A DNA stretch of 64,000 bases from Isoetes taiwanensis (GCA_021234155.1 JAJEKV010000167.1:841943-905942), one strand, 5' to 3'; counted from the stretch's first letter, positions 1-13,483 are shown. The notes: generated by a model not told the origin, from the letters alone. Program-made: numbers and translations.

Positions 1-1892
1 GAGCCTCCAACGAGTGTTAAAGAGTTGCAAGCTGCTTTGCCACTTACTAAGTTGTTGCGAAAATCAAAGGAATATGATTGGAATGATGCATGTCAAAAAG
101 CATTTGAAGAACTAAAACTAGCCCTAGTTAAATCACCCATTTTAAAGTCTCCAGATTGGTCTAAAGAATTCCATGTGTTGATTGATGCATCAAACTATGC
201 TATAGGTAGCATTTTATGTCAAGCTGATGAAAAGAATATCGATCATCTCATATTCTATGCAAGTAGGCAATTAACTAAAGCTGAGCAAAACTACTCTACT
301 ACTGAACGTGAGGCACTTGGCATGATTTTTTCGATCCAAAAATTTAGGCATTATCTCCTTGCTAATGAATTTGCATTTGTTGTTGACCACCAACCTTTGA
401 AGTATTTGATCAACAAATCTTGCCGCACGAGAAGGATTGCTCGTTGGTTGTTGTTATTGCAGGAATTCAAGTTTCGAATTGTTGTACGAGCTGGAAAGAT
501 ACATTCAGCAGCTGATCATTTGTCAAGAATTTCAGGACCAAAAGAAGAAGGAGATATTCCAGATTGTTTGCCGGATGAAGTACTCTTTTCTGTAGAGGTT
601 GTACCCGAATGGTATGAATCTATTGCATCTTATTTATCTACAGGGGAATTTCCAGACGGTATGAGTGTTGTTGGTAAAAGACGATTAATAATTCAATCAA
701 AGCCATATACACTTGTTGCGGGTCAATTATATAAATTAGGTCATGATGATGTGTTGAGACGATGCATAATGCCACATGAAATTGGAACTGTGTTGCAATC
801 ATGTCATGATGGACCTAGTGGTGGGCATTTCTCTATAGATACTACTATTAAGAAAATTCTTCAAGCTGGATTATGGTGGCCTAAATTGCATGCTGATGTT
901 AGGGAATATATTAGACATTGTGATGTATGTCAAAGGGTGGGGAAGCCTTCTAATAGAGACGTTATGCCTTTACATCCAATAATGCCTATTTTGCCTTTTG
1001 AAAAATGGGGAATCGATTTTGTAGGACCAATCAAGCCATCTGCTATGCATACTGGTAATAAATATATTTTGGTTTGTACTGACTATGTTACCAAGTGGGT
1101 GGAAGCGTGCGCATTTAGGGAAGACACGGCTAATAATGTGGCTATATTCTTGTACGAAAATATCATAACACGTTTTGGCTGCCCTTTGGAATTGGTCAGC
1201 GACAGAGGTAAGCATTTCCTTAATGATACTATTGAAGCTTTAACTAATAGATATGGGGTGAAGCATAGAAAGACAACTCCATATCATCCACGCGCAAACG
1301 GCCAGGTGGAGCGTACAAATAAAACCCTATGTACCATAATTACCAAAATTTGTAATGCCAACCGCACAGATTGGGATAAACGCCTTTTCGATTCGTTGTG
1401 GGCCTACCGCATTGCACATAAAGTTACAACAAATGCTACACCTTTTAAATTAATATATGGGCAAGAAGCTATAGTTCCTATTGAGCTAGAACTCCCATCC
1501 TTGAGAATTGCTATTGAACATAAATTAGACTGGGATGGTAGTTTGCAAGCAAGATTAGCACAATTAGAAGCCCTTGATGAAAGCAGACTATATGCTTATA
1601 TGTCACGGGAAGCAATTCAACAACGTCGCAAAGCATGGTATGATCGGCATCGAAACAATAAACACTTTGATAAAGGTAACTTAGTTCTACTTTATGATAG
1701 TAAGCATTGGAAGAAACCGGGTAAACTCATGATGGTTGGAAAGGTCCTTATATTGTTAAAGAAATATATGATAATGGATCTGTATTACTAAACGATTTTG
1801 CAGGAAATGAGCTTCCCACACGAGTGAACGGTGCGAGACTTAAAGTGTATCATATGCGAACAACTAGCGACCATCCTTCAAATAAGGTGTAG
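1..1892 (+). pseudogene. Ty3-type retrotransposon pol, RNase H and integrase (5' cut by window edge)
   Basis: This is the C-terminal half of a Ty3 polyprotein. It starts inside the RT-RNase H connection. The RNase H has its acidic residues in LIDASNYAIGS, TTEREALGM and VVDHQPLKYL, so this copy looks catalytically complete. An HHCC zinc domain follows (CHDGPSGGHF, then CDVCQ). The integrase core carries D, D and E in WGIDFVGPI, VSDRGKHF and NGQVERTNK. The frame is open to about 1735, where one frameshift occurs. The other frame then continues GPYIVKEIYDNGS to a stop at 1890-1892. The sequence resembles the non-chromovirus (Athila/Tat) side of plant Ty3 elements, and no chromodomain is seen. 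A purine run (AAAAAGGGGGG) at 1917-1927 fits a polypurine tract, but no clear LTR follows it. Confidence 0.9.
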
Positions 1893-2220
1893 TATTCATC
1901 GGGACGATGAATAAATAAAAAGGGGGGTAGTACTATATTTGAAAAAAAAATAAACTAGCAAAAGGCACACCAGAAGGCTTTAGCAAGGTCAAATTGGTTA
2001 AGGCTTGGTAGTTGATTTAGGCTGCACAAAGGTATTTTATGCTACGTCCGAACACTGCGCCTGGTGCCATCTTCATGCCTTTTTTTTGCAGTTATCTAAT
2101 TTTGGTGCCATCTTCATGCCTTTTTTTGCAGTTATCTAATTTTCATGGCCCTAGATCTAGAAAAAAGATCTAATGATGGAAACTAATGCCACATCACTTT
2201 TTGCTGAGGTGGAAGTGCAA
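1893..2220. other. 3' flank of the first Ty3 element with a 41-bp tandem duplication
   Basis: After the pol stop there is a purine tract near 1917, then AT-rich sequence without a gene. A unit beginning GGTGCCATCTTCATGCC occurs twice in tandem (2062-2102 and 2103-2142). No LTR boundary could be fixed. Confidence 0.6.
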
Positions 2221-2267
2221 CATGGATAGTCTAGAATTTGAGGAAAGGATGTAGGCCCGGTAGGGCT
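2221..2267. repeat. 47-bp direct repeat, left copy
   Basis: The sequence ending TGTAGGCCCGGTAGGGCT is repeated with a few mismatches at 5274-5320. The pair brackets the kinase exons, so it may mark the ends of a mobile or duplicated segment. The bases just upstream (TCTAATTTTC..) also resemble those upstream of the right copy. Confidence 0.6.
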
Positions 2268-2277
2268 TTTGAAAGAA

Positions 2278-3976
2278 GCTCCTAGCCAGTTTACAGCATG
2301 TGTACAAGTACCTCATCGTGCCTAGTTAAACTAGTTATGTTTGAGAATTTTGTAAGCATTTCAGTGTATGAGAGAATTACTTGCATTGAACGAATTGCTT
2401 TTTATGTATCCTTACCATGGCCTAGGCATTTGCACTTTGGTTAAGACTTTGGGCTCCTTCTTTTAAGCATTCTACTCTTGCCTACTTTGGAACTGCAAAA
2501 TGCTTATAGTTCTTGAAAGATGCTTCGGCACTGGCACTGATCAGACTTCATATATTCCCTTATAAAATATGTGTGCATGATTAGACTTCATATATTCCCT
2601 TATAAAATATGCTTATGCACACAGTATGTATTAAAAGTTATCCATAAAGCAAAGTTCGCACACCGTGGCCTTTGGTAAAGACACAATTTATTGTAGTACA
2701 ATTACACTTTGTTACAGCAATACAGTTCAAGTTGATTGTTGCAACATTGCTCATAGAAACTATACAATTTTATGGTCTAATACAGACCATATTGGTCTAA
2801 TTTAAAGCTAAATGTACCTCTTCACAAAATATAATGATGTTCTATAGCCAAAAACAACAATTTACCACCAATATGTGGGTGCTATCATTATTTCCTCATT
2901 TTATAATGGCATGATTCCATCTGTACATCCAAAAAACAAAATTTGTTATTGCATTGGAGCTTCATCTTTAAAATCAAATATCTGCATTACAACAAAACTG
3001 TACCGGGACTATTCATGATTGCAACCACTACTTCATCCACAACTAGTTAAATCTGGAATGCAAAATCATCATTTTTTGTCTCAGATATTTTCCCTATAGG
3101 ACGAAATTCAACCAGAAATCAACGTACCAATTTTGCATACTCTGTATGGCCTTGCAGTTCTAGCCTCCAAGTAAAAGTTCCAGCTCCAAGCTGCAAGTGA
3201 AAATAATTCCATGGTGATAAAATGGCAGTATACAGATTAGGCTTGTGCTTGAGCGGCGGAAATAATGGCGTCCTGCTTTATCATACAATGTATCTTGAGC
3301 TCCACAAAAATGAACAAAAATTGACCCCTGTCGCCTGTAATTCGCAAAGCAACGGCCTGCCGTAGTGGGGATCCGGAGGTTGGAGGAGGAGCAGAGTTCT
3401 GCAACAAAATTTCCAATTCAGAATTGGATTTATTTATCATCAATATGATTATAGAATACTTGGAAGTGTAGAATGCATTACTTTGAATGATATATGCTTG
3501 GTTATAAAATTCGAAGTGCTAATACGAGCCCTAAATAAAAACTACAAATGGCAAAGTTTGTACCAACGGGAGGGCAGAAACTAGAATTCGTGGCAATTTT
3601 TTGACATGGTTGCCATCACCTTGGATGATGCATAGCCCGTAAATCAAGAAGAAAAACACTTTCCTTCTGCATGAATGCTAGGGTTTGAGGGGCACAGGCA
3701 CAACCCAGAATGTCAAGATGAATCTGCTGCAGGTGAAAAAAGTCTACAGGAACTGCAATAATTAGCACGTTAACAGCACTCTCTAAGTGGATAATGGGCA
3801 GACAAATGTATTACCTATAGAATCGTCCTCATGAACATGCTACCATCCATTTACCAGAAGCTCTCTTGACGTTTTTCACCTAGGGTGTATTGCCTAAAAA
3901 CTACCTGCACCATGGAAAGGCCTTAATATCTAGATTAACAGTTCAACAGAAACAGGAAACGTTGAAAAACTCACCA
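2278..3976. other. No recognisable gene; one 39-bp tandem repeat
   Basis: AT-rich sequence. A unit ending CTTATAAAATATG is duplicated at about 2543-2574 and 2582-2612. A short minus-strand frame at 3237-3443 follows a possible splice acceptor (TTGTTGCAG) and could be a downstream exon of the kinase. It matches nothing I recognise. Confidence 0.4.
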
Positions 3977-4958
<982 letters not shown>

Positions 4959-5240
4959 CTAACCATGGCAACTGCTGCAGCGGCAATCGCAGCCATGAAA
5001 TGCTGCTTTTAGAAACTATGGATGCAAAGCTTACTTTTCTGCCCTTGCCTTTGCATGCCAACACCGCCGAAAATGCCGACACTGCCAATGACCGCAATGA
5101 AACAAGCAGAGAAATGGAAAGAAGCAGGAAACGGAGGAGGCAGTGAAGAAATGGAAAGGAGGAGAAAGAAAATAGGGAATTGGGAGAGGGATTGCGACTC
5201 ATCCCATCTCCGTTCTATTTTCTTGGCCATTTTCTAATTT
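4959..5240. other. Region upstream of the kinase exons, not kinase-like
   Basis: The splice acceptor at 4959-4960 joins to nothing kinase-like. A minus-strand frame from 5230 is hydrophobic and low-complexity, and I do not consider it a gene. Confidence 0.4.
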
Positions 5241-5273
5241 CCTCGACCCTTGATTTATGAAACTAGAGTTACA

Positions 5274-5320
5274 CGTGGATAGGCTAGAATTGCAAGAAAG
5301 GCTGTAGGCCCGGTAGGGCT
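5274..5320. repeat. 47-bp direct repeat, right copy
   Basis: Partner of 2221-2267, in the same orientation. It contains the same TGTAGGCCCGGTAGGGCT core. The kinase exons lie between the two copies. Confidence 0.6.
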
Positions 5321-5324
5321 GGTG

Positions 5325-5914
5325 TGCTAAAAAAATAAAGAAGAAATAACAAATCATTTTTTCTGATAATCTATCAGTTTGTCTTCCATTGCTATATCAA
5401 ATTCATTTCATTTTCTATTCTCTCGCTTCACATCAATCCATTAAGACTGCCAATCACCTCCGCATCAAGGCAGCATCTTGTTGTTAACTATTTTTGTTTC
5501 CATTGACAGGTGCATTTGCTTTTTCTCCATCAGAATCAATCCATTTCATTGTACACTCATCCATCCCATTCAATACACCAAAGTCTGCCATATAAGCTTT
5601 ACCACCAGGCAGCAATTATTGTACTAATTTTTTGATATTGTTACCATGACAGGGTCATCTGCTTTTCTCCGTGATTATTCAATTCATTCATCTACACTCA
5701 TTCATATCCTTCAACTATTGCCGAACTGGGTCTCAAAGGAACTTCTGCATCCCTTAACTTCCCAGAATGTGTGAGAAGTCTTGAGATACCGAATCCTGTA
5801 TCTACGAGCGCCACACGAAAGGCTGCCTTTGATGCGGCCTTCGCTCTAGGTTGGCTTCCTCGTCATCATGGGGGTGAGGGTGAGGGTGAGGTTGAGGGTG
5901 AGGGTGAGGTTCCA
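5325..5914. repeat. Hairpin-bearing tail repeats of a Tat-like element, plus a (GGGTGA)n run
   Basis: This matches the repeated spacer found between integrase and 3' LTR in element B. Two units show the diagnostic stem: CTGCC at 5447-5451 pairs with GGCAG at 5469-5473, and 5585-5589 pairs with 5608-5612. It lies upstream of element A and so comes from another copy. A short imperfect (GGGTGA)n microsatellite occupies about 5870-5911. Confidence 0.55.
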
Positions 5915-8053
5915 CAGGTACCTCTTTCAAAGACCATTTTGATTTTCTAACTAAATTATTTACCTTGTGCAGGAAAGGAGGTGTCAGTTTAAACCCAAAG
6001 AAATGTGTTTTTCTGTGCTCAAGAAGAGAACTGCTTGGACATGAAGTATCTACAAAAGGCATTCAGTAGCAGAAGCTAAAATTAAAGCTTTGAAGAAGCT
6101 AGCTCCTCCCGAAACACTCAAACAGGTAAAAAGTTTCATGGGAATGACTAGTTTTTTGAGAATGTATGTCCCTCACTTCTCACACACTATGAATCCAATT
6201 TCTAACCTTACAAAGGTTGGGAAATTCTCTAAGAATGAAAGTAAACATATTTTGGTTGATTGGAATGAAGAATGTCAAGAATCCTTTGAGAAAATCATCA
6301 ATGCCATCTGCCATTCTATTCTGCTAAAGCCCTCAGACTTAGAAAAGCCTCTCAAAGCGTATATTAGTGTCAGTAAAAGGGCAATTGGTGTTGCATTGCT
6401 GCAAGAAGACCATGTTATTGCTTTCGCTAGCAAAATGTGGTCTGATACTGAGCTAAGATATCCTAGACTGGAAAAGAGTGCAACTGCTTTGATGTTTCTG
6501 ATAGAAAGACAGGGTCATTTGCTACAAAACTACCAAACTCAAGTCTATATGAGGCAAAACCCTTTGTCTCTCCTTTTTGCAAAGAAACAACCAAAAGCAA
6601 AGTTGTGTAGATGGACTTGTAAAGTTCAAGTTTATAACATTACAGTCAAAGTTATGAACTTAGTTGAAAATCCTAGATCTTATTTGCCCTATGCTCTGTT
6701 TGAACACGAAGATCAAGAAGGATTAACTGATGTTGATTATGTTACTAACTTGGTTGCTTTTCATGCAAAAGATTTGGACTGGCAATGTGACATCAGGAAT
6801 TATCTTGAAAACAATGAGGTGCTGAAAGACTTAAGCAGCAGTCAGGAAAGGAGGTTTAAGGAGAAGTGCAAAAAGTTCGTGCTAATTGGGGAGGTATTAT
6901 GCAAGGTAAACAAAGAGGGAGTATTGCTGAGGTGTGTGGATTCTGAAGAAGCCAAAATGATCATTGAGGCCTGTCATGAGGGTATTTGTGGTGGACACTT
7001 TGCTGCTGATACAACTGCCAAGAAGATCTTGAGGTCAGGATATTTTTGGCCTACTCTTTTCAAAGATTGCTATAATGTTATAAAATGTTGTCATAAATGT
7101 CAAATCTTTGGCAAAAGAGCATTGCAACTCTTACTGCTATAACCTCACCAGGTTCATTCCAGATATGGGGACTAGATTTTATAGGTCCCATAGATCCACC
7201 CTCTTCAGCTCAGCATCAGTTCATACTTGTAGCAACAAATTATTTCACTAAATGGGCTGAAGCAATACCTCTCAGAGAAGCAAATGCATATGTCACTGCA
7301 AGATTTCTTCATGAGAACATCTGTGCTAGGTTTGGAATCCCCTTCAAAATCATCTCTGATAGGGGGAGTCAGTTCATGAACAAGACCATTGCCTTATTGC
7401 TGGCTACTCTAAACGTTAAACACACCAAAAGTTCAGCATATTACCCTCAGGGCAATGGCCAAGCAGAGTCAACCAATAAAGTTCTAAAGTCAATTCTGGA
7501 AAAGACCATAAACATTTCAAAAAAGGTTGGCATCTCAAACTCCATGATGCACTATGGGCTTATAGAACTACTGTCAAGGCCTCCACCAAACACACACCTT
7601 TCAGTCTGGTCTATGATATAGAATCTGTAGTGCCAATTGAATTAGAACTTCCATCACTCAGACTGACATATCAGATAAACCTGGAAATGGATGATGCACT
7701 AAAGGAAAGATGTGTGAGATTAATGCAGCTTGAGGAGCACAGGTATGAAGCAGAAAATGCTGTTATGATAAAAAAAAAAAGCCAAGGATATAGCAGCCTT
7801 CAAAGCTGCTCACAAACTCCAGGGCACTCTCAAATCGGGTGAGCTGGTGTTAAAGTGGAACAAGTCAAGGGAGGACATAACAGCTAAGTTTGAGAATATT
7901 TGGGAAGGGCCTTTTGAAGTTATTGGTGAGGCAGGTAAGGATTCTTATTGGCTCAGAGATGTACTTGATGGCAGAGAATTGTTGAATCCTATCAATATCC
8001 TACATTTGAAAAGGTATTGGCAACAACATGTTTCCTTAAGCTTGTTTAGTTGA
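5915..8053 (+). pseudogene. Element A: Tat-like Ty3 pol, RT end, degenerate RNase H, integrase
   Basis: The last part of RT (GGVSLNPKKCVFLCS, LLGHEVSTKGIQ) begins near 5915. A one-base loss at about 6065 shifts into the open frame 6066-7142, which holds the RNase H and the zinc-finger part of the integrase. Two more breaks, near 7115 and 7525, split the integrase (WGLDFIGPI, ISDRGSQF, NGQAESTNK retain D, D and E). A further break sits in an A-run at about 7770-7781. The C-terminal part ends HLKRYWQQH at the stop 8051-8053. The RNase H has lost its acidic residues: the usual D is absent from AYISVSKRAIG, and VYMRQNPLS replaces TDHKPL. Gag, protease and most of RT are missing. Confidence 0.9.
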
Positions 8054-8629
8054 AAATTTATTTGGAATAGGTAGGTAGCTTAGTTTAGTTTGCTTTTGGT
8101 TGACCAATATTGCAAAAAGCCAAAAAGAAGAAAAGGAAAAGACAAAAAACAATGCAGGAGTATGTGGTAAGTAGTATTTGTTTTAGTATTTGCATAAATT
8201 AAGCTTTTGAATCGTAGGTCTCCACTACTAATGCAAGAACAAAAGATTTGTGCAGGTGTCAACTCATTCACGGTCCAAATCAAGTACTAATATTGCTCAA
8301 GCTCTGAATTCCATGCAGGGGGATCTGGATTTGCAGCCATTCATCTCACACTCATTCACTTCTCTTCATTCACCTTCATATTTATAGCTGCTGCCATTCC
8401 TACCACAACAGCAGCTCATTTGTTAACAATTCTTTTGCCACATGCAGGTGCACCCTGAGATACTCATTCCATACTCATCTGTACAAGAGTTGCCTTTGAT
8501 CCACATAAAACACTTCAAATCTTCACTCTTTTCCACCAAATCCATTTGATTGCTGTCACATTTCCATCCAGCAGCTCATATTCTTTACTAACGATCACAC
8601 TTGCCATGCAGGTTCATTTGCAAATTTGT
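8054..8629 (+). repeat. Tail repeats of element A, interrupted by a LINE
   Basis: Noncoding spacer between integrase and LTR, with repeated CATGCAGGTGCA-like units. One unit carries the stem GCTGC (8387-8391) / GCAGC (8411-8415). The non-L1 LINE enters near 8630, and the tail resumes at 10214. Confidence 0.6.
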
Positions 8630-10096
8630 AGATTTTTCTAAGGCTTTCGATACAATTCCCCGTGACAAATTAGGTACAAGGATGGAACAAATTGGAGTTC
8701 CTATCACGTTAAGAGGAGCGGTAGCAAGACTATATGAAGAGGTGATAGCTAAGATTTCAGTGGAGATGAAATCTGAGATTAGGAGCACCATCGGGGTCAG
8801 GCAAGGTTGCCCGCTTTCGCCTACATTATTTGGCCTTTACATAGATGAATTGGAGACATGGCTCCGAGATAGAAGCATAGAAGGCACCAGGTTGGGAGAA
8901 TTTGTGGTACAGCTGCTTCTTTATGCAGATGATGTGGTACTTATATCAGATAATCCGACTGGTCTACAATCTCTCCTGGATGCATTAGCATCTTTCTGTG
9001 AAGAGAAACAAATGAAAGTCAACTTGGAGAAGACAAAAGTCATGATATTTAGCACAAAGGTAACGCCCGTCATTTCGGTATAAAGGGGAGACGGTGCAGG
9101 TTGTGGAAGTTTATAAATACTTGGGGCTAGAATTCAATTCAAATTACAGATGGGCGGAGTGCATTAAGAAGAGGATAGCAGGTGGAAAAGCAGCGTTGTA
9201 CGGAATGTTGAGAAGATGCCAAAAAGTCTCACTTAACAATTGGGGGCTGAGGAAGATGTTGTTTAAAATATTTGTTCAAACGGTTGTGTTGTATGGCTCA
9301 CCTATTTGGGGAGCTCTAATTTCTGAAAAACAGTGGCAGCAAGTCGAGAGTATCCTTAAAACATTCATACAAGAGGCACTTGGGATAAAGAAATAAACCC
9401 CTTATGCGATCATGTTGGCTGAAGTGGGCTTCATCCCTCTTGAGGCAGAAGCTCTCTGTATGACAATAAATTATGTAAATAGAGTGCAACAGATGATGAC
9501 AGATTACCAAAGATGGCTTTACTTCAATCTGCACAAAAAGGTTGGTACAAAGAGGTGAAAGATTGGGTCTCCAAATGGGGGATTGATGATGCTGACTGGC
9601 CAACAACAGAAATTGCAATTAGAGAACTTGTTCAAGAAAAAGTGCTAAACAAGATGTGGCATAATCCAGGATCAAGGATGAAGATATACATAGAAGAAAT
9701 AAATCCGATGGTGACATACGCAAGCTCGAATACTTAAATGCACACATATCAAGATACAACAGGCACCTGATAGCAAAGTACAGGACAAGCTCACATAAAT
9801 TAAGGGTAGAAACAGGAAGGTGGGAAAAGCTCCCTAGAGAAGACCGAGTTTGCACGGTTTGTGTAGATAAGGTTGAAGACGAGTCACATGTTTTTCTGCA
9901 CTGCCCACTTTATTCAGACATAAGGAGACGATTTGGCATTGATTATCCAAACTTTTACACTCTACTCCAGATAGAACCTAACAGACTAAGCTGCTTCTTT
10001 AGAGAAGTTGAAAACTTTAAACATTTACATGATTGACGTTGTATGTTTCTTTTGTCGCTCTATGACCTTTTAGGGTCCTAAAGAGCGTGATCAATA
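8630..10096 (+). pseudogene. Non-L1 LINE, 5'-truncated reverse transcriptase
   Basis: The sequence begins in the RT palm with VDFSKAFDTIPRDKL. It continues with IGVRQGCPLSPTLFGLYID and the catalytic LLYADDVVL near 8930. A frame break at about 9080 leads to YKYLGLEFNSNYRWAE (to 9396). A second break, near 9490, leads to a C-terminal zinc motif region (VCTVCVDKVEDESHVFLHC) ending at about 10035. The RT motifs resemble the LINE at 47.4-51.7 kb rather than plant L1. The extreme 3' end can fold (CGCTCT..AGAGCG) and is followed directly by (TTTTCA)n. Endonuclease and ORF1 are absent. Confidence 0.85.
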
Positions 10097-10213
10097 TATT
10101 TTCATTTTCATTTTCATTTTCATTTTCATTTTCATTTTCATTTTCATTTTCATTTTCATTTTCATTTTCATTTTCATTTTCATTTTCATTTTCATTTTCA
10201 TTTTCATTTTCAT
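10097..10213. repeat. (TTTTCA)n microsatellite, LINE 3' tail
   Basis: About 19-20 perfect TTTTCA units lie immediately after the LINE 3' end, in the place of a poly(A) tail. The long MKMKMK/FSFSFS frames across it are artefacts of the repeat. Confidence 0.95.
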
Positions 10214-10368
10214 ATCATACTGAAATCTACCATCACTATCTTTTTCAATCCATTGCACTATTGAGCTGCCAAACATACCTCCACATTGGCAGTTAGATGG
10301 AGTTCCATTCTGACCATTAAGCAAAACAAGAGGCTGGGGGACCAGCCTATTCTTTTAGTTTGGCATAA
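10214..10368 (+). repeat. Element A tail repeat, resumed after the LINE
   Basis: Contains the same hairpin unit (CTGCC 10266-10270 / GGCAG 10288-10292) and runs up to the LTR start TGCTGCCATG. Confidence 0.6.
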
Positions 10369-11330
10369 TGCTGCCATGCTATGGCAGCATGGAAGAGCAA
10401 GACACATTCTTATATTCTCATGCTCACACTTTGATTTGAACACAGATATACAAGTACAATGCATCTTTGCACATTGTGAAGAAAAGACTTGAAGACCAAG
10501 GTGAGGACATTTGACAAAAATCACACAAGCATGCCAAGGAAGGTGATTCAAGCAGCTCAATGATTGAAGATTTGAAGACCCCTTGAAGTGTTCTTGGTAT
10601 GTGATGCTACTACTACTATTTGAGTTCTTGGTATAATGACATTCCATGATCTCCATCTAAAGCCTTCCATGCCCTTTGCCATGAAAACATGCCCATGAGA
10701 CCCCAAGTTCCATGCCTACCTTTCATTTCCTAAGGCAAATAGATTTTTTCTAGTCAAAACTTCTCTTTCACATGTCATTCACATCACACACACTTACTAT
10801 ACCATCACCATCTCATTAAAGCACAAATTTCCACTTGACTTGGTCATACTCATGGTCAAAGGTCAAATTTCTCTCTCTAAAAGTCAAAATGGTGAGAGAA
10901 AGTGCAGATTCCTAAAGGAAGCAATTAAAAGTCAAAATTTGCCTAGAAAATGCAAATTATATGCATAGGTTTTGAAATTGACCTATGACATCATTCAAAA
11001 ATGGCCAAGTGATCATACATGTCATCTACATTGCCATGTCACATCATACACATGTCACCCCCATTGAAATTCCATCCTTTGCAAAAAATTCTTCAATTTA
11101 AATGTTTGAGTCCATGAGGGTGACATATCATCTTGCCACATCATCAACAACACTTGCCACATCATCACCAACACTTCCACATCATCATCCACATATCATA
11201 CACATCATATCCACCTCATCTCATGTTTTGACTAGAAAAAATATTCTTAGCCAAGTTGTTTGACACCTCATCACCCCTACTTGCCATGTCCTCACATTGC
11301 CAACTCATCTTGCCTATTTGCCACTTCACC
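10369..11330 (+). repeat. Element A 3' LTR (partial)
   Basis: Starts with TGCTGCCATGCTATGGCAGC, a perfect hairpin at the same place as the LTR start of element B. It shares further blocks with the B LTRs, such as CCACATCATCATCCAC and TTTTGACTAG. It is diverged from B. Its end is lost where an ORF1-like fragment begins. Confidence 0.65.
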
Positions 11331-11895
11331 ATTTAGGCTTGATGCTCAGATGAACTGTCTGCATCCAGATATCTTAGCCAGCATACAGGCAGTATGCTCT
11401 ACTGTCACTGTCACAGCAATGTCTGCTCAGTTACCCTTACAAAGCTGGGTGCAGCTTCTAGAGTTGTTGCTACAATCTGTGGGCCACAGCCCAGTAGATC
11501 ATAGTACGGCTTCGCCGGTGTCTAACACAATGCCTGCCCCTGAGCATGTGAATGATATGCATGAGGCTGATAACAGAGTACATGGATCCATGCATACTGG
11601 GCCCGACCATGTGAATGATATGCCTAAAGATGATGACAGCGTACAAGGATCCACACATACTTTGCCTGAGGATGCATACTTGAACCTACGTATTGTGGGT
11701 ATTCAGGAGATGGGTGATTCTCTTGCTACAGATGAGGCCGCACAGTTTTTTACCCAAGTGATGCATATCCAAGCACACGGTATTGTCTCGGCCCAGCGGG
11801 TTAGAGCAGTGCGGTCTGACCGTCCTCGTCACCGCTTGGTACGCTTTCAAGATGCTCTTTCCCGATTGCACATCTTGCGCCATGGCAACCATTAG
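11260..11895 (+). pseudogene. LINE ORF1-like fragment
   Basis: Open frame of 211 codons. The first part reads through LTR sequence and is probably not original. The second half (LNLRIVGIQEMGDSLATD ... RPRHRLVRFQDAL) resembles the RNA-binding ORF1 protein of LINEs: a beta-strand VVGIPE-like start, then an RPR..LV.F block. A related start (NLVVRGLPEELGENL) occurs in the LINE at 47.7 kb. Two acidic repeats (HVNDMHEADNRVHGSMHT and HVNDMPKDDDSVQGSTHT) precede it. It is a fragment with no RT beside it. The assignment is by motif resemblance only. Confidence 0.4.
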
Positions 11896-12120
11896 TGCTG
11901 CAATCAGCTTCACCATCTTAGCAGCCATATGTTCTACTAACGTTGTTTTTTCGCTGCAGGAGCATCCTTTTTTCTATCACTTCATGTTCATCTATTTTTA
12001 GTTGGCCTACCAACCATGAACACTGTTTCTTTACCATTGTTTTTCCATTTCCCATATTGCTGGCCATTTTCCCATCCCAGCAAGTCCATCTAATAAAAGA
12101 GTCCAATAAACAAATAATCC
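11896..12120 (+). repeat. Further tail-repeat unit of a Tat-like element
   Basis: Carries the same hairpin (GCTGC 11897-11901 / GCAGC 11921-11925) and the GCTGCAGGAGCATCC variant of the repeat core. It suggests a second related element was cut here. Confidence 0.5.
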
Positions 12121-12964
12121 AAAAGGTAGAAGGAAGAGTGGGGGGATGGAGCGCCATACTGAGGTTGCAGTCGAGAGAGAGACCTGACCTAGATGGGATT
12201 TGCCACCCTTGGAAGTATTTTATATTCATTTACATAATAGTGGAAAAGATTGGAAGCTAAGGAAAGCATAGTTATTTAATATTAACGGTGAAGATTGGAA
12301 AATGTTTGATCCAAGGGCTAGGAGCAAAGCCCTATTTCGAATTGAAAAGGCATAAAGCGGAAAAGGGGTTACGGTTGCGGAGTCTGGTCCGATCAGGGAA
12401 GAGAGGAGCGGAGATAGAAGAGTAACGAGCGGATCTGGAAGGGCAGGAATGGATCAGAGAAAAAGGCAGGCAGCCGGATGGACCAGATGCATGGGAAGCA
12501 GATCGCTGAGAGAGGGCATTCCGGATCAGACCAGCCAATCTGAGCATTAGGGCAGACCGTCTATTGGAGATCTATCTTTAAGCAAGCTTCCAGAAGCCAT
12601 ATTCGACTAGCATTCTGAAGCAAAAAGCAGTTCATCCATAACTCCAGAAGATCTCCTGGAGTTCTTGCATTTGTTCTATTCACAGATAAGTTCTTCAAAT
12701 TTTGTTATTCCATTCTAAAACTATGAATGTGATTCCTATTGCCAAATTGCCTGTGTTTATGGCTTGTTTATGAGATAAGTGCTATGGATAATTGGTGTAT
12801 TCAGATCTGAAACTATGGAATATAACTCTGGTACATTATCATATTACTTGTTATGAAATGTCTCCTGTGAATCTTTAAATCCTTATAGCTATATATCTGG
12901 ATACCAGGGTTCAATTCCCTGTGTATTGATAATGAATTATCTGCTAGTTGTATAGTTCCTACAC
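12121..12964. other. No gene recognised
   Basis: Possible LTR-derived sequence (purine-rich stretch at 12140-12540, then AT-rich). No coding similarity, and no repeat boundary could be placed. Confidence 0.4.
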
Positions 12965-13016
12965 ACACGAAAACCGTCTACAAGGTGTGACTAGCAAACG
13001 GATGCAGGAGCGCCTA
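12965..13016 (-). pseudogene. Histone element copy 1: stub of gene Y
   Basis: The minus strand ATAGGCGCTCCTGCATCCG corresponds to the gene Y start in copy 2 (ATGGCGCCCTCTAGCTTCG). The ATG is spoiled. It sits in the same place below a TATA box and a hairpin pair. Only about 50 bp remain before unrelated sequence begins. Confidence 0.5.
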
Positions 13017-13083
13017 TGGGAGCTGGGAAATCGCCTAGAGGGTCGAGAGCAGACTTGTAGGGTGTCAAGTGGGAAATGGGGGC

Positions 13084-13093
13084 CTATTTATAG
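13084..13093 (-). promoter_or_regulatory. TATA box for gene Y, copy 1
   Basis: The minus strand reads CTATAAATAG, identical to the TATA box before the H3-like gene at 15026-15035. It lies about 70 bp upstream of the gene Y start and below hairpins 13284-13351 and 13484-13551. Confidence 0.65.
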
Positions 13094-13283
13094 ACAAGGG
13101 AAAAACCCTAATTTTTGGATGACTTAGAATTTTATTGGGGTTGGGCAATTCTGACCTATTAGGAGGTCCAAATGAGGATTTGAAGACTACTTTTGGGGTT
13201 TGGACATGCTAAGATTAGCTAATGAATCTATTGCAACAAACTGGAGGTCATTTGGATATGGCATGGTGTAGAATTTGCTGAGA

Positions 13284-13351
13284 GGTCTCACACGTTGCGC
13301 CCAGACCAATAATGAAAGTTTCATTTTTGCTCCTGGCGTGACGTGTGAGAC
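13284..13351. repeat. Promoter-associated hairpin 1a (68 bp)
   Basis: Near-perfect inverted repeat: GGTCTCACACGTTGCGCCCAG pairs with CTGGCGTGACGTGTGAGAC, and a second palindrome (AATGAAAGTTTCATT) forms the centre. It is one of four family members in this copy. Confidence 0.9.
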
Positions 13352-13483
13352 ATTGACTCTAAATGGGTTAAATTTGTCCAATTTGGATGATATAAGGGTC
13401 TAATTCTGCTGAACTCATCGAGTCAGGCAGAATTGACCCCTTATTTGGTCGATTTGGAGCTGTTTTGGGCACTTTTGGGCCAT

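Noticed and set aside
10087-10324. Long MKMKMK / FSFSFS reading frames
   Set aside because: Produced entirely by the (TTTTCA)n microsatellite.
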